From a virus, in the IMG/VR virus record IMGVR_UViG_3300006033_000595, positions 1-42,590 of that record: 42,590 bases of DNA, one strand, 5' to 3'. Below are positions 31,725 through 39,600 of this stretch, piece by piece (positions within the stretch are counted from its first letter, which is position 1; each line of letters begins with the position of its first letter). The notes beneath the pieces were generated by a model that saw only the letters and a list, made by a program, of their open reading frames with translations, was not told the DNA's origin and ran no database searches. The translations under genes were made by a program, and so were the position numbers.

Positions 31725-32212
31725 CAGAAATCTCCGCTACGGTCGTCGCGCTCGGATTCGATATAATCGCTGTCGGCGCGTTGCTCAAGCTCGCCAAGGA
31801 CCGGGGAGAATACAGGGTGGAAATCCTGTACGCTTGACCACGCCTCCTGATTTCCGCCTTGTGATACCTGCTGGCTGTTTGCCGTCAGGATCATGTCGCC
31901 ATCCCTGAGCATCGCCAGCATGGATTGCGCAGCCGTAAAGCGCCGATCCATGAAATCTGGAATCCTGGGTGCCTTGTCTTCGACCATCTTGTAGAGAGCC
32001 ATATCGCAAGTCAATTGCGTGATAAGCGGCTCCGGCGAAAGAGGGAGAACGTACCGAGCGCCGAGGTACGCGTTAACGTAGCTCTCGGCGTCAGCGACGT
32101 AGATTGACGACACGTCAACAGACGAAACGTCATTGACCCCGCTACCAACCATGGTTGATATGGGGGGATACCTCTTGAAGATGTCGTCTATTGTGGCATA
32201 GGCCATTGTCAT
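31724..32212 (-). CDS. Head-tail adaptor, DUF1320 (Mu gp36-like)
   Basis: This 162-residue protein starts at the ATG in TGATG overlap with the fusion gene. AYATIDDIFKRYPP, then SSIYVADAESYVNAYLGARY and LTCDMALYKMV is the DUF1320 pattern of small helical adaptors that bind the portal ring. The C-terminal region is acidic. It is encoded between the glycosyltransferase fusion and the tail completion protein, so the connector operon is interrupted only by the fusion gene on the capsid side. Confidence 0.8.
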   Translation of the reverse strand: MTMAYATIDDIFKRYPPISTMVGSGVNDVSSVDVSSIYVADAESYVNAYLGARYVLPLSPEPLITQLTCDMALYKMVEDKAPRIPDFMDRRFTAAQSMLAMLRDGDMILTANSQQVSQGGNQEAWSSVQDFHPVFSPVLGELEQRADSDYIESERDDRSGDF

Positions 32213-35109
32213 CACCAGTAGCGAGAGCAGCGGTCTTTGAACTCTGGTTCAAAAAGCTGCCTCAGTATCTTTTCAAGCTGTTCGTAGCTCTCGAAACGCC
32301 CGTTGATTGTCGCGCTCCTGTCTTCAAGGCTGATTGCGACCTGTAGGGGAACGCCAATGTTAAGGATTGCATATGCCTCCGCAACATACTGGATAGACAG
32401 GAATGTTCCGGGTCCAAAAGCACCCATCTCGTCCTGATGCTCATTATAATAGGCAACGGCTTCCTTAGCCAGAGCAACCTTTTCGTTGTTGTCGCGGCTG
32501 AACCTTGCGCGATGCAAAATATCACGCAACCACAGGAACTTATGGAGCTTGCGGTCGTTTCCTTCTGTCTGATGGTCCCATTCGAGGAATGGGAAGTTGC
32601 GGAAGAACCGATCCCTGCGCACGTCCTCGTTGACATATCCACTATGGCCGATGTCAACATCAGGCAAAAGATAGCATCGGCCTGGGCCACCTTCTGCGAC
32701 CTCGAAATGCTCATGGATATGTCCGTGAGCGACGTAGCCACGATTGGCCTTGAACAGGCGGGCAGGGCGATCAATTTCGACCGGGTTGCCGCGAGGGACG
32801 CATGTGAAATGGTGCTGCGGGATCAGATATCCGTCCAGCGAATTATTCCGCAGATACTTGCGGAAGTCTCCGCTCAGATATTCGTCTGTGTCGATCCACA
32901 ATATCCAGTCGAAAGCGTCAAGCCCCTTCACGGAGGCGTTGCGAGCGTCATCGAAACCGAACTTCCATGGTTCGATCTTTGGAACGTCGATGATGCGGTA
33001 ACGCATCCATGGTCGCTCAGAGAACCACCGTTCAACGACGGAGAGCGTGTTGTCGGTCGAAGGGCCATGCGCGATCTGTACGAACTGGACCTGCTTCTCG
33101 ATGCTGTTGAGAGTCTTGAGGATCGTATCCTCGTTATTATAGGCGATCATCGCAGCGGCGCAGGTCTGCCTTGGGATATGACGCATTGCCTTGGCAACGA
33201 TGTCGATAGCTCTGACAGGGGCGTGGTCGGCATCGTAGCCATAGAACAACTGGCCGATACCGCGCATGTCTTGAGACATGCCGACAGAAAGAGCCAGGAA
33301 TGATTCGCGAGGCTTGTCGCCGCACATATCCTTGAACATCTGCCTGTCTATATGCCAGAGATGGTTGCGATCATGCCAATGACCCTTGCGCTCATAGCCG
33401 ATTGGTTCCCATGCGCCGAACGGCACGGTGATGAGCATTCGACCGCCGGGCTTTGAGAACCGCTCGACTTCTTCGAGCAGTTTCCACGGCTCCACGACAT
33501 GCTCAAGAACCTCAGAAAGGATTACGGCGTCATATGTCACGGCGCACGTCCTGGAATCTCCGCAATATGCGCGGAGATTAGACAATGAGTGAGCCGCAGC
33601 GCCATTGTTCAAAACGTCCACGGCGCTCTGTGCGAAATCGACCCCAACGAAGGTTAGAAGCGGGAACCGCTTGGCGAGAGGCGCGAGAAGGTGGCCGGGG
33701 CCGCACCCATATTCAAGAACGCGAGAGCCGGGGGCCAGGGCCTCAAGCTCCTGCGAAATCACGTCGAATCTGAGACTGCTTGCTTCCGTCCTGAAAACAA
33801 GCTCACTTTCGCTTTCACCCTTTGACGTATAGGCGTCGTCATAAAACTTTGCCATGTCGAAATTCTGGTCGAACAGGAACGGATATCCGTCCTTGAGTTC
33901 AGAACGCAGCGAGTCGGCCATTTCAATTTCGAGATCGCCGATGACGAGGTTGAAATCGAGCATGGCCTTTGCGGCAATAACGTCGCCGTCCTGAATGAGA
34001 GACCAGGCGTGAGAGAATGGGGCCACGGGCTCAGGGACGGCGTTGTCCTCGACCATGTCGGCCACGCCGTCCCAATAAAGATCGGTGCGGAGCGACATTT
34101 CGTTCTTCACGCTGGAAATATATTCGGGATTGTTCATGGTCTCGCGGAAAAAATTAGCGAAGGCCGCACAAAACTCGTCTGTGCAAGGATCAATGGCGGG
34201 ATAGAAATCCTCGAAGTAGATTCCGCATTCGCCAAGCGTTTCCGGCAGAGCGCCGACGCGGGTTGTGAAGAACGGGGTCTGCTGCTCGATGCACTCGCGA
34301 GCGAGGATGCATGATGTTTCCTCGAACTGAGTCGGATAGATATAGGCTGCCGCCTCGCTGATGATCTGCCTGAGTTCGACCTGCGACTTGGACCCAAGGA
34401 ACTTCACGTTAGGCATCGTCTTCATGCGTGCGAAGACCATGTTGTAATAGTCGCGCATGTGCTCAGGGAAATGGTCGTAAAATACAACCTCAAGGCTATA
34501 TTCAGGCAGGCGTTCCATGATGCCGCCAGGCCGAATCAGATTGTCAAGGCCACGCTCAGGGCGGGCGGCATACAGAATCTTGCGCTCGGAGCGCGGGAAC
34601 ATCTTGTCCGTCTTGACGGGGACAATCCCATTACGGAGAGCCACGATATTATCGAGCGGATAGCCGGTCGCCTCTGAAATCTGGTTGCGATGCCATTCGG
34701 AAACCGCCCACACTTCATCGAACGTGAAGTCGATCTGCTCAAACGCCTTCTGCATGCCGCGCTTCGTGGCGATATCATGCATCCATAGAACTTTCTTGGC
34801 AGACATCGTTGGCAGGGAAACAAGTTGAGGGTCACGAACGGCGATCAGAAGATCGTGACGCGTCGTCATGGCAAGCTGCTCAAAATATTTGAGATCGACA
34901 TAGCGCACATTGTCGGTATGAACGTCGCCAGATAGCCAATAATCGGACTGGCTGTTGTCCGGGAGATTGCAGCACATGACGACGCTGTGGCCTTTAGCCG
35001 CGAGCGCCTTGCCAAGCATCAGGGCTGCCGTTTCAGACCCGCCAAGAGATTTCAGGTAAGGCGTTTCTGGACCAAACGGCATTGCTCCGCAAGCAATAAA
35101 AATTTCCAT
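32212..35109 (-). CDS. Glycosyltransferase (GT-B) / methyltransferase / glycosyltransferase (GT-A) fusion protein
   Basis: This 965-residue three-domain protein is unusual in a capsid operon. Residues 1 to about 360 are a GT4-like GT-B glycosyltransferase: SLGGSETAALMLGKALAAKG near the start, and FEETSCILARECIEQ then TTRVGALPETLGECG at about 262-296. Residues about 415-630 are a SAM-dependent methyltransferase: VLEYGCGPGHLL (about 464-475), VGVDFAQSA, LSEVLEHVVEPWKLL, FSKPGGRMLI. Residues about 650-870 are a GT2-like GT-A domain: AAMIAYNNEDTILKTLNSI and WILWIDTDEYL with the DTDE metal motif (740-743). A helical tail follows. GGAGG precedes the ATG. It may glycosylate and methylate virion proteins or host-surface sugar; no acceptor can be read from the sequence. 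Confidence 0.9.
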   Translation of the reverse strand: MEIFIACGAMPFGPETPYLKSLGGSETAALMLGKALAAKGHSVVMCCNLPDNSQSDYWLSGDVHTDNVRYVDLKYFEQLAMTTRHDLLIAVRDPQLVSLPTMSAKKVLWMHDIATKRGMQKAFEQIDFTFDEVWAVSEWHRNQISEATGYPLDNIVALRNGIVPVKTDKMFPRSERKILYAARPERGLDNLIRPGGIMERLPEYSLEVVFYDHFPEHMRDYYNMVFARMKTMPNVKFLGSKSQVELRQIISEAAAYIYPTQFEETSCILARECIEQQTPFFTTRVGALPETLGECGIYFEDFYPAIDPCTDEFCAAFANFFRETMNNPEYISSVKNEMSLRTDLYWDGVADMVEDNAVPEPVAPFSHAWSLIQDGDVIAAKAMLDFNLVIGDLEIEMADSLRSELKDGYPFLFDQNFDMAKFYDDAYTSKGESESELVFRTEASSLRFDVISQELEALAPGSRVLEYGCGPGHLLAPLAKRFPLLTFVGVDFAQSAVDVLNNGAAAHSLSNLRAYCGDSRTCAVTYDAVILSEVLEHVVEPWKLLEEVERFSKPGGRMLITVPFGAWEPIGYERKGHWHDRNHLWHIDRQMFKDMCGDKPRESFLALSVGMSQDMRGIGQLFYGYDADHAPVRAIDIVAKAMRHIPRQTCAAAMIAYNNEDTILKTLNSIEKQVQFVQIAHGPSTDNTLSVVERWFSERPWMRYRIIDVPKIEPWKFGFDDARNASVKGLDAFDWILWIDTDEYLSGDFRKYLRNNSLDGYLIPQHHFTCVPRGNPVEIDRPARLFKANRGYVAHGHIHEHFEVAEGGPGRCYLLPDVDIGHSGYVNEDVRRDRFFRNFPFLEWDHQTEGNDRKLHKFLWLRDILHRARFSRDNNEKVALAKEAVAYYNEHQDEMGAFGPGTFLSIQYVAEAYAILNIGVPLQVAISLEDRSATINGRFESYEQLEKILRQLFEPEFKDRCSRYW

Positions 35110-35151
35110 GATCCCTCCAAGGATTCAAAGTTGCGTATCGCACTATCTCAC

Positions 35152-35187
35152 AAAAAAAGAGGCCCTGCAAGTAAAATGCAGGGCCTC
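35152..35187 (-). terminator. Strong rho-independent terminator after the major capsid gene
   Basis: On the minus strand GAGGCCCTGCA (35187-35177) pairs perfectly with TGCAGGGCCTC (35169-35159) around a seven-base loop and is followed by seven U residues (35158-35152). It lies 38-73 bases beyond the capsid gene stop and before the glycosyltransferase fusion start. It should reduce transcription from the head genes into the downstream genes. Confidence 0.95.
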
Positions 35188-35224
35188 AGGGTTGCGCGAT
35201 CGGGAGGGAGCTACGCGCGGGGGG

Positions 35225-36169
35225 TTAGATAACGCTCGCGATGCGGGTCGCGAGGTCGGACGAGATGACCTTTTCGTCCTGATAGTAGGAAGCCTCGATG
35301 CGCTGCGACATGGTTTCGCTGTCGAAGGGGAAGCGACGGATGGCGAACGGCACGCCGAAGCGAGGGTCAGTCCACCGGAAAGCCTGGAGCCACGTATCGA
35401 CCTTGCGACCGGGCAGGGGGCTCACATAGGCCAGATGGACATAGTTGCCCCAAACAGGGGCAATCGTGCCGGCGGCACCGAGCGCAGCCGTGTTGACCAT
35501 GATCTCGGGGACGAGAATCTTGTCAACCTTGAGCAGGGAGGCAATCTGCGAATCCATGGCGATGCCGCCACGATCACCGAACAGACGGTCAATGATCTGA
35601 TCGTTACGGCGCAGAAGGGTAGCGATCTGCTCCGGGACGATCAGGAGATTGGGTCGAAGGCTTGTCCGCATACGGAACGCCTCGATCTGGTTTGAAAGAT
35701 CGTCGAACGGGCGTGAGCCGGTCGTGTTGGACCATGCCGTCGCGACATTGGTCGTCGTGGCGACGTTGGCGGCAGTGTTTGCCAAGGCGGCGACGCGGGC
35801 CTCGTAGGAGATCAAAAGCCGATCGGTGACATACTCGGCGGATTCCTGATTGAGGGCGATCGAGTCGTCGGCGTTCACCTCGTCCTCTGTCGTCCAGTGG
35901 GTCGAGAGGGCATAATTCTTGGCGAAATAGGTGTCGCTGGAAACCGTCCAGAAGACCTCTTTCGACTTCGTGCCGGGAGCACGCGCATCCAGATTCGGGA
36001 CATACTGGAGACTTTCCTTGAAGTCCCGCTTGTAATACACGTTGCTCTGCTTGCTGACATTAAGAACCGGCAAAAGCTGGTCCGCGATGTAGCCAGCGGG
36101 GCGGCGACCGATCACGATATTGGAAAGCACCGTGTCGATATGAAGATCGCGTCCAGTAGCGAGAGGCAT
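35225..36169 (-). CDS. Major capsid protein
   Basis: This 314-residue protein has AAGGAG upstream of its ATG. The sequence has the plan of Mu/HK97-fold capsids: an N-terminal arm (MPLATGRDLHIDTVLSNIVI), a spine-like helix (YVTDRLLISYEARVAALANT), FRMRTSLRPNLLIVPEQIATLL, and a strand-rich C-terminal domain (VWGNYVHLAYVSPLPG, FGVPFAIRRFPFDS). It follows the decoration gene and is followed by a strong terminator, as is common for highly expressed capsid genes. The HK97 fold is inferred from order and pattern. Confidence 0.85.
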   Translation of the reverse strand: MPLATGRDLHIDTVLSNIVIGRRPAGYIADQLLPVLNVSKQSNVYYKRDFKESLQYVPNLDARAPGTKSKEVFWTVSSDTYFAKNYALSTHWTTEDEVNADDSIALNQESAEYVTDRLLISYEARVAALANTAANVATTTNVATAWSNTTGSRPFDDLSNQIEAFRMRTSLRPNLLIVPEQIATLLRRNDQIIDRLFGDRGGIAMDSQIASLLKVDKILVPEIMVNTAALGAAGTIAPVWGNYVHLAYVSPLPGRKVDTWLQAFRWTDPRFGVPFAIRRFPFDSETMSQRIEASYYQDEKVISSDLATRIASVI

Positions 36170-36184
36170 TTTGAAAACTCCTTA

Positions 36185-36568
36185 TTACACGAATGCGGCG
36201 AGGAAGGTGCGGTCGATCTTGACCGAAGCCAACATGCCGGAGGCGGCAGATGTCATGAAGATGCCAAACGCCTTGGAAACGGTGCCAGTGGTGACGGAAA
36301 CCTGCACGGCCCAACCGGAAGCGGCAGACGTTGCGAGAGAACCTGCATTGACGGCGGCACCGACGCGGACAAGAGAAATACCGCCAGCGGCGACCGTGGC
36401 ATGTTCACCAAGTCGAGGCTTGTTTTGAAGCACTCCATATCCACCGCCAGCACCGGCAACGTCGATGACGGAATTTCCGCCAGAGAGATCGACGACGCGA
36501 TGCATCAGGGCTGACAGGTCTGCGCCGGCCACGAAGCTCTCGTTTTTGACATCGTACTCATACGCCAT
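36185..36568 (-). CDS. Capsid decoration/cement protein (DUF2190-like)
   Basis: This 127-residue small Gly/Ala/Val-rich beta protein has GAGGAAAACTAATC before its ATG. The pattern LVRVGAAVNAGSLATSAASG with GWAVQV resembles DUF2190-type head decoration proteins that stabilise capsids. It lies between protease/scaffold and major capsid genes, the usual place. It probably binds the outer capsid surface. Confidence 0.75.
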   Translation of the reverse strand: MAYEYDVKNESFVAGADLSALMHRVVDLSGGNSVIDVAGAGGGYGVLQNKPRLGEHATVAAGGISLVRVGAAVNAGSLATSAASGWAVQVSVTTGTVSKAFGIFMTSAASGMLASVKIDRTFLAAFV

Positions 36569-36570
36569 GA

Positions 36571-37110
36571 TTAGTTTTCCTCTGCATAGCGGGTCTTGAG
36601 ATCGGCGTCTTCCGAGAAGACCGCCGAAACTGCCTGTGAATAGCTGAGAGACTTGTCAGCCGCCATCCTTGCTTTCGCCTTGGTGTCCACTTCCTCTGAG
36701 GCAGAGCTTTCGGTTTCTGCCTTTGAGCGGCCCATCTCTCCAAGAATGACGATCTGTGGGAGAGAGCCGACATAGCTCTTGAACAATTCGAGAGCGGTAA
36801 CTTCCTTGTCGCCAAACTTCACCTTGGACGAAGCCTTGTCGCGGAACACGGATGCAATGGCGATCATCTCGCCCTTGTTGCCCGGAAGAATACGACCATC
36901 GTAGATCGCCGCGTCGATAACGCTTTCAATTTCGCGATCGAGAGACTCGTCCATGAACTTGTTCAGGGCCGCCTCGGCACGATCGGCACGCTCTGCCTCT
37001 GCCGTGGCACGGGATTCAGATGCGTCGATAAGGGCCTGCATTTCGGACTTGGCTGTCGTAACGGCGATTGCCAAAATCGCGTCGTGCTGTTCCTGAGTGA
37101 AAGTCGGCAT
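36571..37110 (-). CDS. Internal in-frame scaffolding protein
   Basis: Inside the protease gene, the ATG of MPTFTQEQHDAILAI is preceded by AGAGG six bases upstream, as good as the main ribosome-binding sites here. Translation from it would give a 179-residue protein containing only the coiled-coil scaffold region. This parallels nested scaffold genes in lambda (C/Nu3) and Mu (I/Z). The split falls exactly at the protease-scaffold boundary, which favours real use. Confidence 0.7.
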   Translation of the reverse strand: MPTFTQEQHDAILAIAVTTAKSEMQALIDASESRATAEAERADRAEAALNKFMDESLDREIESVIDAAIYDGRILPGNKGEMIAIASVFRDKASSKVKFGDKEVTALELFKSYVGSLPQIVILGEMGRSKAETESSASEEVDTKAKARMAADKSLSYSQAVSAVFSEDADLKTRYAEEN

Positions 37111-37581
37111 ATCAACCTCTTTTTGATTCAATTCGATCTTCTCGCAAGCCATTTCGGCGAACTGAGAAGCTGAGAGCGGCTTAAGACCCTTGACCGCAGG
37201 CCATTCCGCTCCTAGAAGGGCAACCGCCCCGAGAACATTCCTGAATACGTCACCGGCATACTCAACCGTAGGATAAACCTCGACTGAAACCGTATTGTAA
37301 TGACGTTTCTTGATCGCGTCAATCATGGCATCCGGGACATCAACGAAGTCGGCCACGATCTTGTCGCCATCGCGACGCAGGTTGTCTACCCATCCATAGG
37401 CCGGTTCGCCAACGCGGTCATTGTGGCCAATCTTAAGAGGGGCCTCGAATCCGGGAACCATGGCGTTCAGCATGTTGAACGAATAAATCATGTCGTCGAG
37501 AAAGCGCGAATCGACAGTTACCTTGCGGCTGCCTTTCCACGTTCCGACTGAAAAAATCTCTACTTCCCTGATGTCAGGCAT
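36571..37581 (-). CDS. Prohead protease with fused scaffold domain (Mu I-like)
   Basis: This 336-residue protein starts at MPDIREVEIF, with GAGGAG about 6 bases upstream. The N-terminal ~150 residues carry the pattern FEAPLKIGHNDR (likely catalytic His) and HYNTVSVEVYP (likely catalytic Ser) seen in Mu-like and related phage prohead proteases. The C-terminal ~180 residues are a charged helical scaffold (RAEAALNKFMDESLDREIES and the acidic SSASEEVDTKAK). It would cleave capsid precursors and itself after assembly. An internal start makes the scaffold alone. Confidence 0.8.
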   Translation of the reverse strand: MPDIREVEIFSVGTWKGSRKVTVDSRFLDDMIYSFNMLNAMVPGFEAPLKIGHNDRVGEPAYGWVDNLRRDGDKIVADFVDVPDAMIDAIKKRHYNTVSVEVYPTVEYAGDVFRNVLGAVALLGAEWPAVKGLKPLSASQFAEMACEKIELNQKEVDMPTFTQEQHDAILAIAVTTAKSEMQALIDASESRATAEAERADRAEAALNKFMDESLDREIESVIDAAIYDGRILPGNKGEMIAIASVFRDKASSKVKFGDKEVTALELFKSYVGSLPQIVILGEMGRSKAETESSASEEVDTKAKARMAADKSLSYSQAVSAVFSEDADLKTRYAEEN

Positions 37582-37624
37582 GGTGACTCCTCGCAACAAT
37601 TATACATGGGCGTTTGCAATGCGG

Positions 37625-38962
37625 TCAACTGTCGCCTCCCTTTTTCGCCCTGTCGTTGCCCTGGTTCGCAGGAGGCGGTGGGGAGTTGGAATCGGCCGGC
37701 GGCGGGAGAGGCTGAGGCCGGACGACCTCATCCTCTTTCTCGCCTTCAAGGCGGAGCGGGAGGCCGAGGATGGATCGGGCGTAATTCACGTCCTTCTGAT
37801 CCATGTCGATAATACCGGCGGCGTGCAGGAGGCGAATCGTATCCGCGACCTTCATCCCCTCGAACTGCCCATAGTCCTGCCATATGAAGCGCGGAGATGC
37901 GGAGCCTTTCGGGAAGTTCATGCTTACCATCTGCTCGATGACCTGCTTGCAGAACGTAGCCGTAAGGCTCTGCGAGATTTCGTCAGCCATCTTGAACAGG
38001 AGGCGAAGATGCAGCGCCGACTGGCTGTCGCTTCCCTGGCCTTCGGTCTCTCCGAGCAGGGCGACCATCAGGATCGCGCGGGCGATGGAATCGTTGTGAT
38101 ATTTGAGCGCAGCGTCGTATGACGCGTTGCCGGCACGCTTTGCCTCGATAAGTTCTATCTCGACGCCCTGAGGGACAAGGACTTCCGTCTTTGACGAAAG
38201 GTTCTTGAGAATCTTCTTCAAGGTTTCCTTAAGTTCGTCAGTCGCGCCGACAGGGTAGGTCATCTTCGTCATGGGCGATCCCATGCGCTCAAGGAAGACG
38301 TTCCAGAAGTTGATGATGAATTTCTTCGCCCACCACGATCTGTAGGCCGCACGCAGGTCTGAATTGCCGTACGGATTGCCAAACCTGCCGTCATGCGCAT
38401 AGTGCCACAGCTTGCTTGCTTCAATCTCGATGACGGCACCTGTCACCTGTTGCCTGACGCCGATGAAATTTCCGTGGTTGTCGATCTTGAGTTCGATGTC
38501 TTCCGGGTCGCGATGCGCGATCTTGTCGAGAAGGATATACGTTTCGCCGTCGATTTCCTTGCGAGCCCATACAAGTTCGCCGACCGAATATCCGAACTCA
38601 AGAGCCGACAAGGATTCCTTGACAACTCGATTGAAGTCGATGTCGCGCAGATTTTTCTCGATGACCTTCGCGATCTTCTTCGCCTGCTCGGAATCGTCCG
38701 AGGGCGCAAGCTCCCACGCCCTGCCGTGAATCAGGATTTTCTTGAACGACAGACACGTCTTGATCTGATCGTCATGGATCATCTGCTTGTAGGTGCGCCA
38801 TCCATAGCGCTTTATGATTTCGTCCACAGGGAGGAAATAAACGCCGCCCTGACCAACGCCTGTTGCAGCGGAGATCAGGTCGCGCCCGATGACCATCTTT
38901 TCCCCCTCTATGGCGCGGGGCCTGCCACGCACGGCGGCGAAAAGGTCGGATACGTATCCCAT
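37625..38962 (-). CDS. Portal protein, DUF935 (Mu gp29-like)
   Basis: This 445-residue protein has the DUF935 pattern. It shows IIKRYGWRTYKQMIHDDQIK and VVKESLSALEFGYSVGELVW. Further on are GDLRAAYRSWW-type text (NSDLRAAYRSWWAKKF), AKRAGNASYDAALKYHND and LLGETEGQGSDSQSAL. Such portals form the dodecameric channel for DNA packaging and ejection. The C-terminus is Pro-rich and hydrophilic (PLPPPADSNSPPPPANQG), which is ordinary for portal tails. It follows the adenine methyltransferase and precedes the protease. Confidence 0.9.
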   Translation of the reverse strand: MGYVSDLFAAVRGRPRAIEGEKMVIGRDLISAATGVGQGGVYFLPVDEIIKRYGWRTYKQMIHDDQIKTCLSFKKILIHGRAWELAPSDDSEQAKKIAKVIEKNLRDIDFNRVVKESLSALEFGYSVGELVWARKEIDGETYILLDKIAHRDPEDIELKIDNHGNFIGVRQQVTGAVIEIEASKLWHYAHDGRFGNPYGNSDLRAAYRSWWAKKFIINFWNVFLERMGSPMTKMTYPVGATDELKETLKKILKNLSSKTEVLVPQGVEIELIEAKRAGNASYDAALKYHNDSIARAILMVALLGETEGQGSDSQSALHLRLLFKMADEISQSLTATFCKQVIEQMVSMNFPKGSASPRFIWQDYGQFEGMKVADTIRLLHAAGIIDMDQKDVNYARSILGLPLRLEGEKEDEVVRPQPLPPPADSNSPPPPANQGNDRAKKGGDS

Positions 38963-38997
38963 GTGTCAGCTTCCAGAAGTGAAAAGGTTTGGTGTGA

Positions 38998-39048
38998 TTG
39001 TAGCCTGAACGCGCCAGAAAGTCACTTCGTGGCGCACCAAGGCTACAA
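38998..39048. repeat. Nested inverted repeat (RNA hairpin) between adenine methyltransferase and portal genes
   Basis: TTGTAGCCT (38998-39006) pairs with AGGCTACAA (39040-39048). Separated by symmetric four-base internal gaps, GCGCC (39011-39015) pairs with GGCGC (39031-39035). Inside, a short GAA/TTC can extend it. The right arm covers the methyltransferase stop codon. No U-tract follows on the minus strand, so it may be an RNA-processing or stability element, or a regulator site. Confidence 0.75.
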
Positions 39049-39579
39049 GTTCAGGTCCGGCGGAAGTTTCCGCTCCGCTACACAGATCGTATCGTTATGG
39101 GCGCCACCATGCGCACAAAGAAGAACCTCAAGCATCTCATATCGTCGTTTGACTCCCATGCCAGACGAGTTCCATCCGAACGAAAGCACTATGCCGCCAG
39201 GACTTATCACCAAGTCAAGAGCATCGCGGACTCGACGGTATAGTGCGCCGCTTTGCGTCTCTTTCATTCCGACAGCGCGTCCAACGCCCTTGTACACTTC
39301 GCTGATTTGGCGTGGGCTATATGGCGGATCGAATATCCCAAGATCAGCCACAACGCCATCATCACGCATCTTTTTGCAAAAATCCTCCGCATCCATATGG
39401 AACTGCGCTGCGGTGTCTGGAGCCAGATCATTTGTGAATGTGGCCCACGTCTTGTTACGGGCGAACGGATCAATGCTCACCTGTGAGGTACTCAAGTACC
39501 GCTGCACAAAATCGCCTATAGGGCCGACTGAAAACGTATCGGCAGAAGGCATCGCCCATACACGCGAAAAGACTGTCAT
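39043..39579 (-). CDS. Adenine-specific DNA methyltransferase (phage small type)
   Basis: This 178-residue protein has FDPPYSPRQISEVY (DPPY motif IV, residues 84-87). VDPFARN-like text occurs as SIDPFARNKTWATFTNDL, and IVLSFGWNSSGMGVKRRYE and CAHGGAHNDTICVAE complete the pattern of a small phage N6-adenine methyltransferase family. It transfers methyl from SAM to adenine in DNA. AGGAGA precedes the ATG. It lies between the terminase and portal genes, a packaging location, so it could modify phage DNA before packaging to evade restriction. Confidence 0.85.
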   Translation of the reverse strand: MTVFSRVWAMPSADTFSVGPIGDFVQRYLSTSQVSIDPFARNKTWATFTNDLAPDTAAQFHMDAEDFCKKMRDDGVVADLGIFDPPYSPRQISEVYKGVGRAVGMKETQSGALYRRVRDALDLVISPGGIVLSFGWNSSGMGVKRRYEMLEVLLCAHGGAHNDTICVAERKLPPDLNL

Positions 39580-39600
39580 CGGTTGTTCTCCTGTTGCTTA

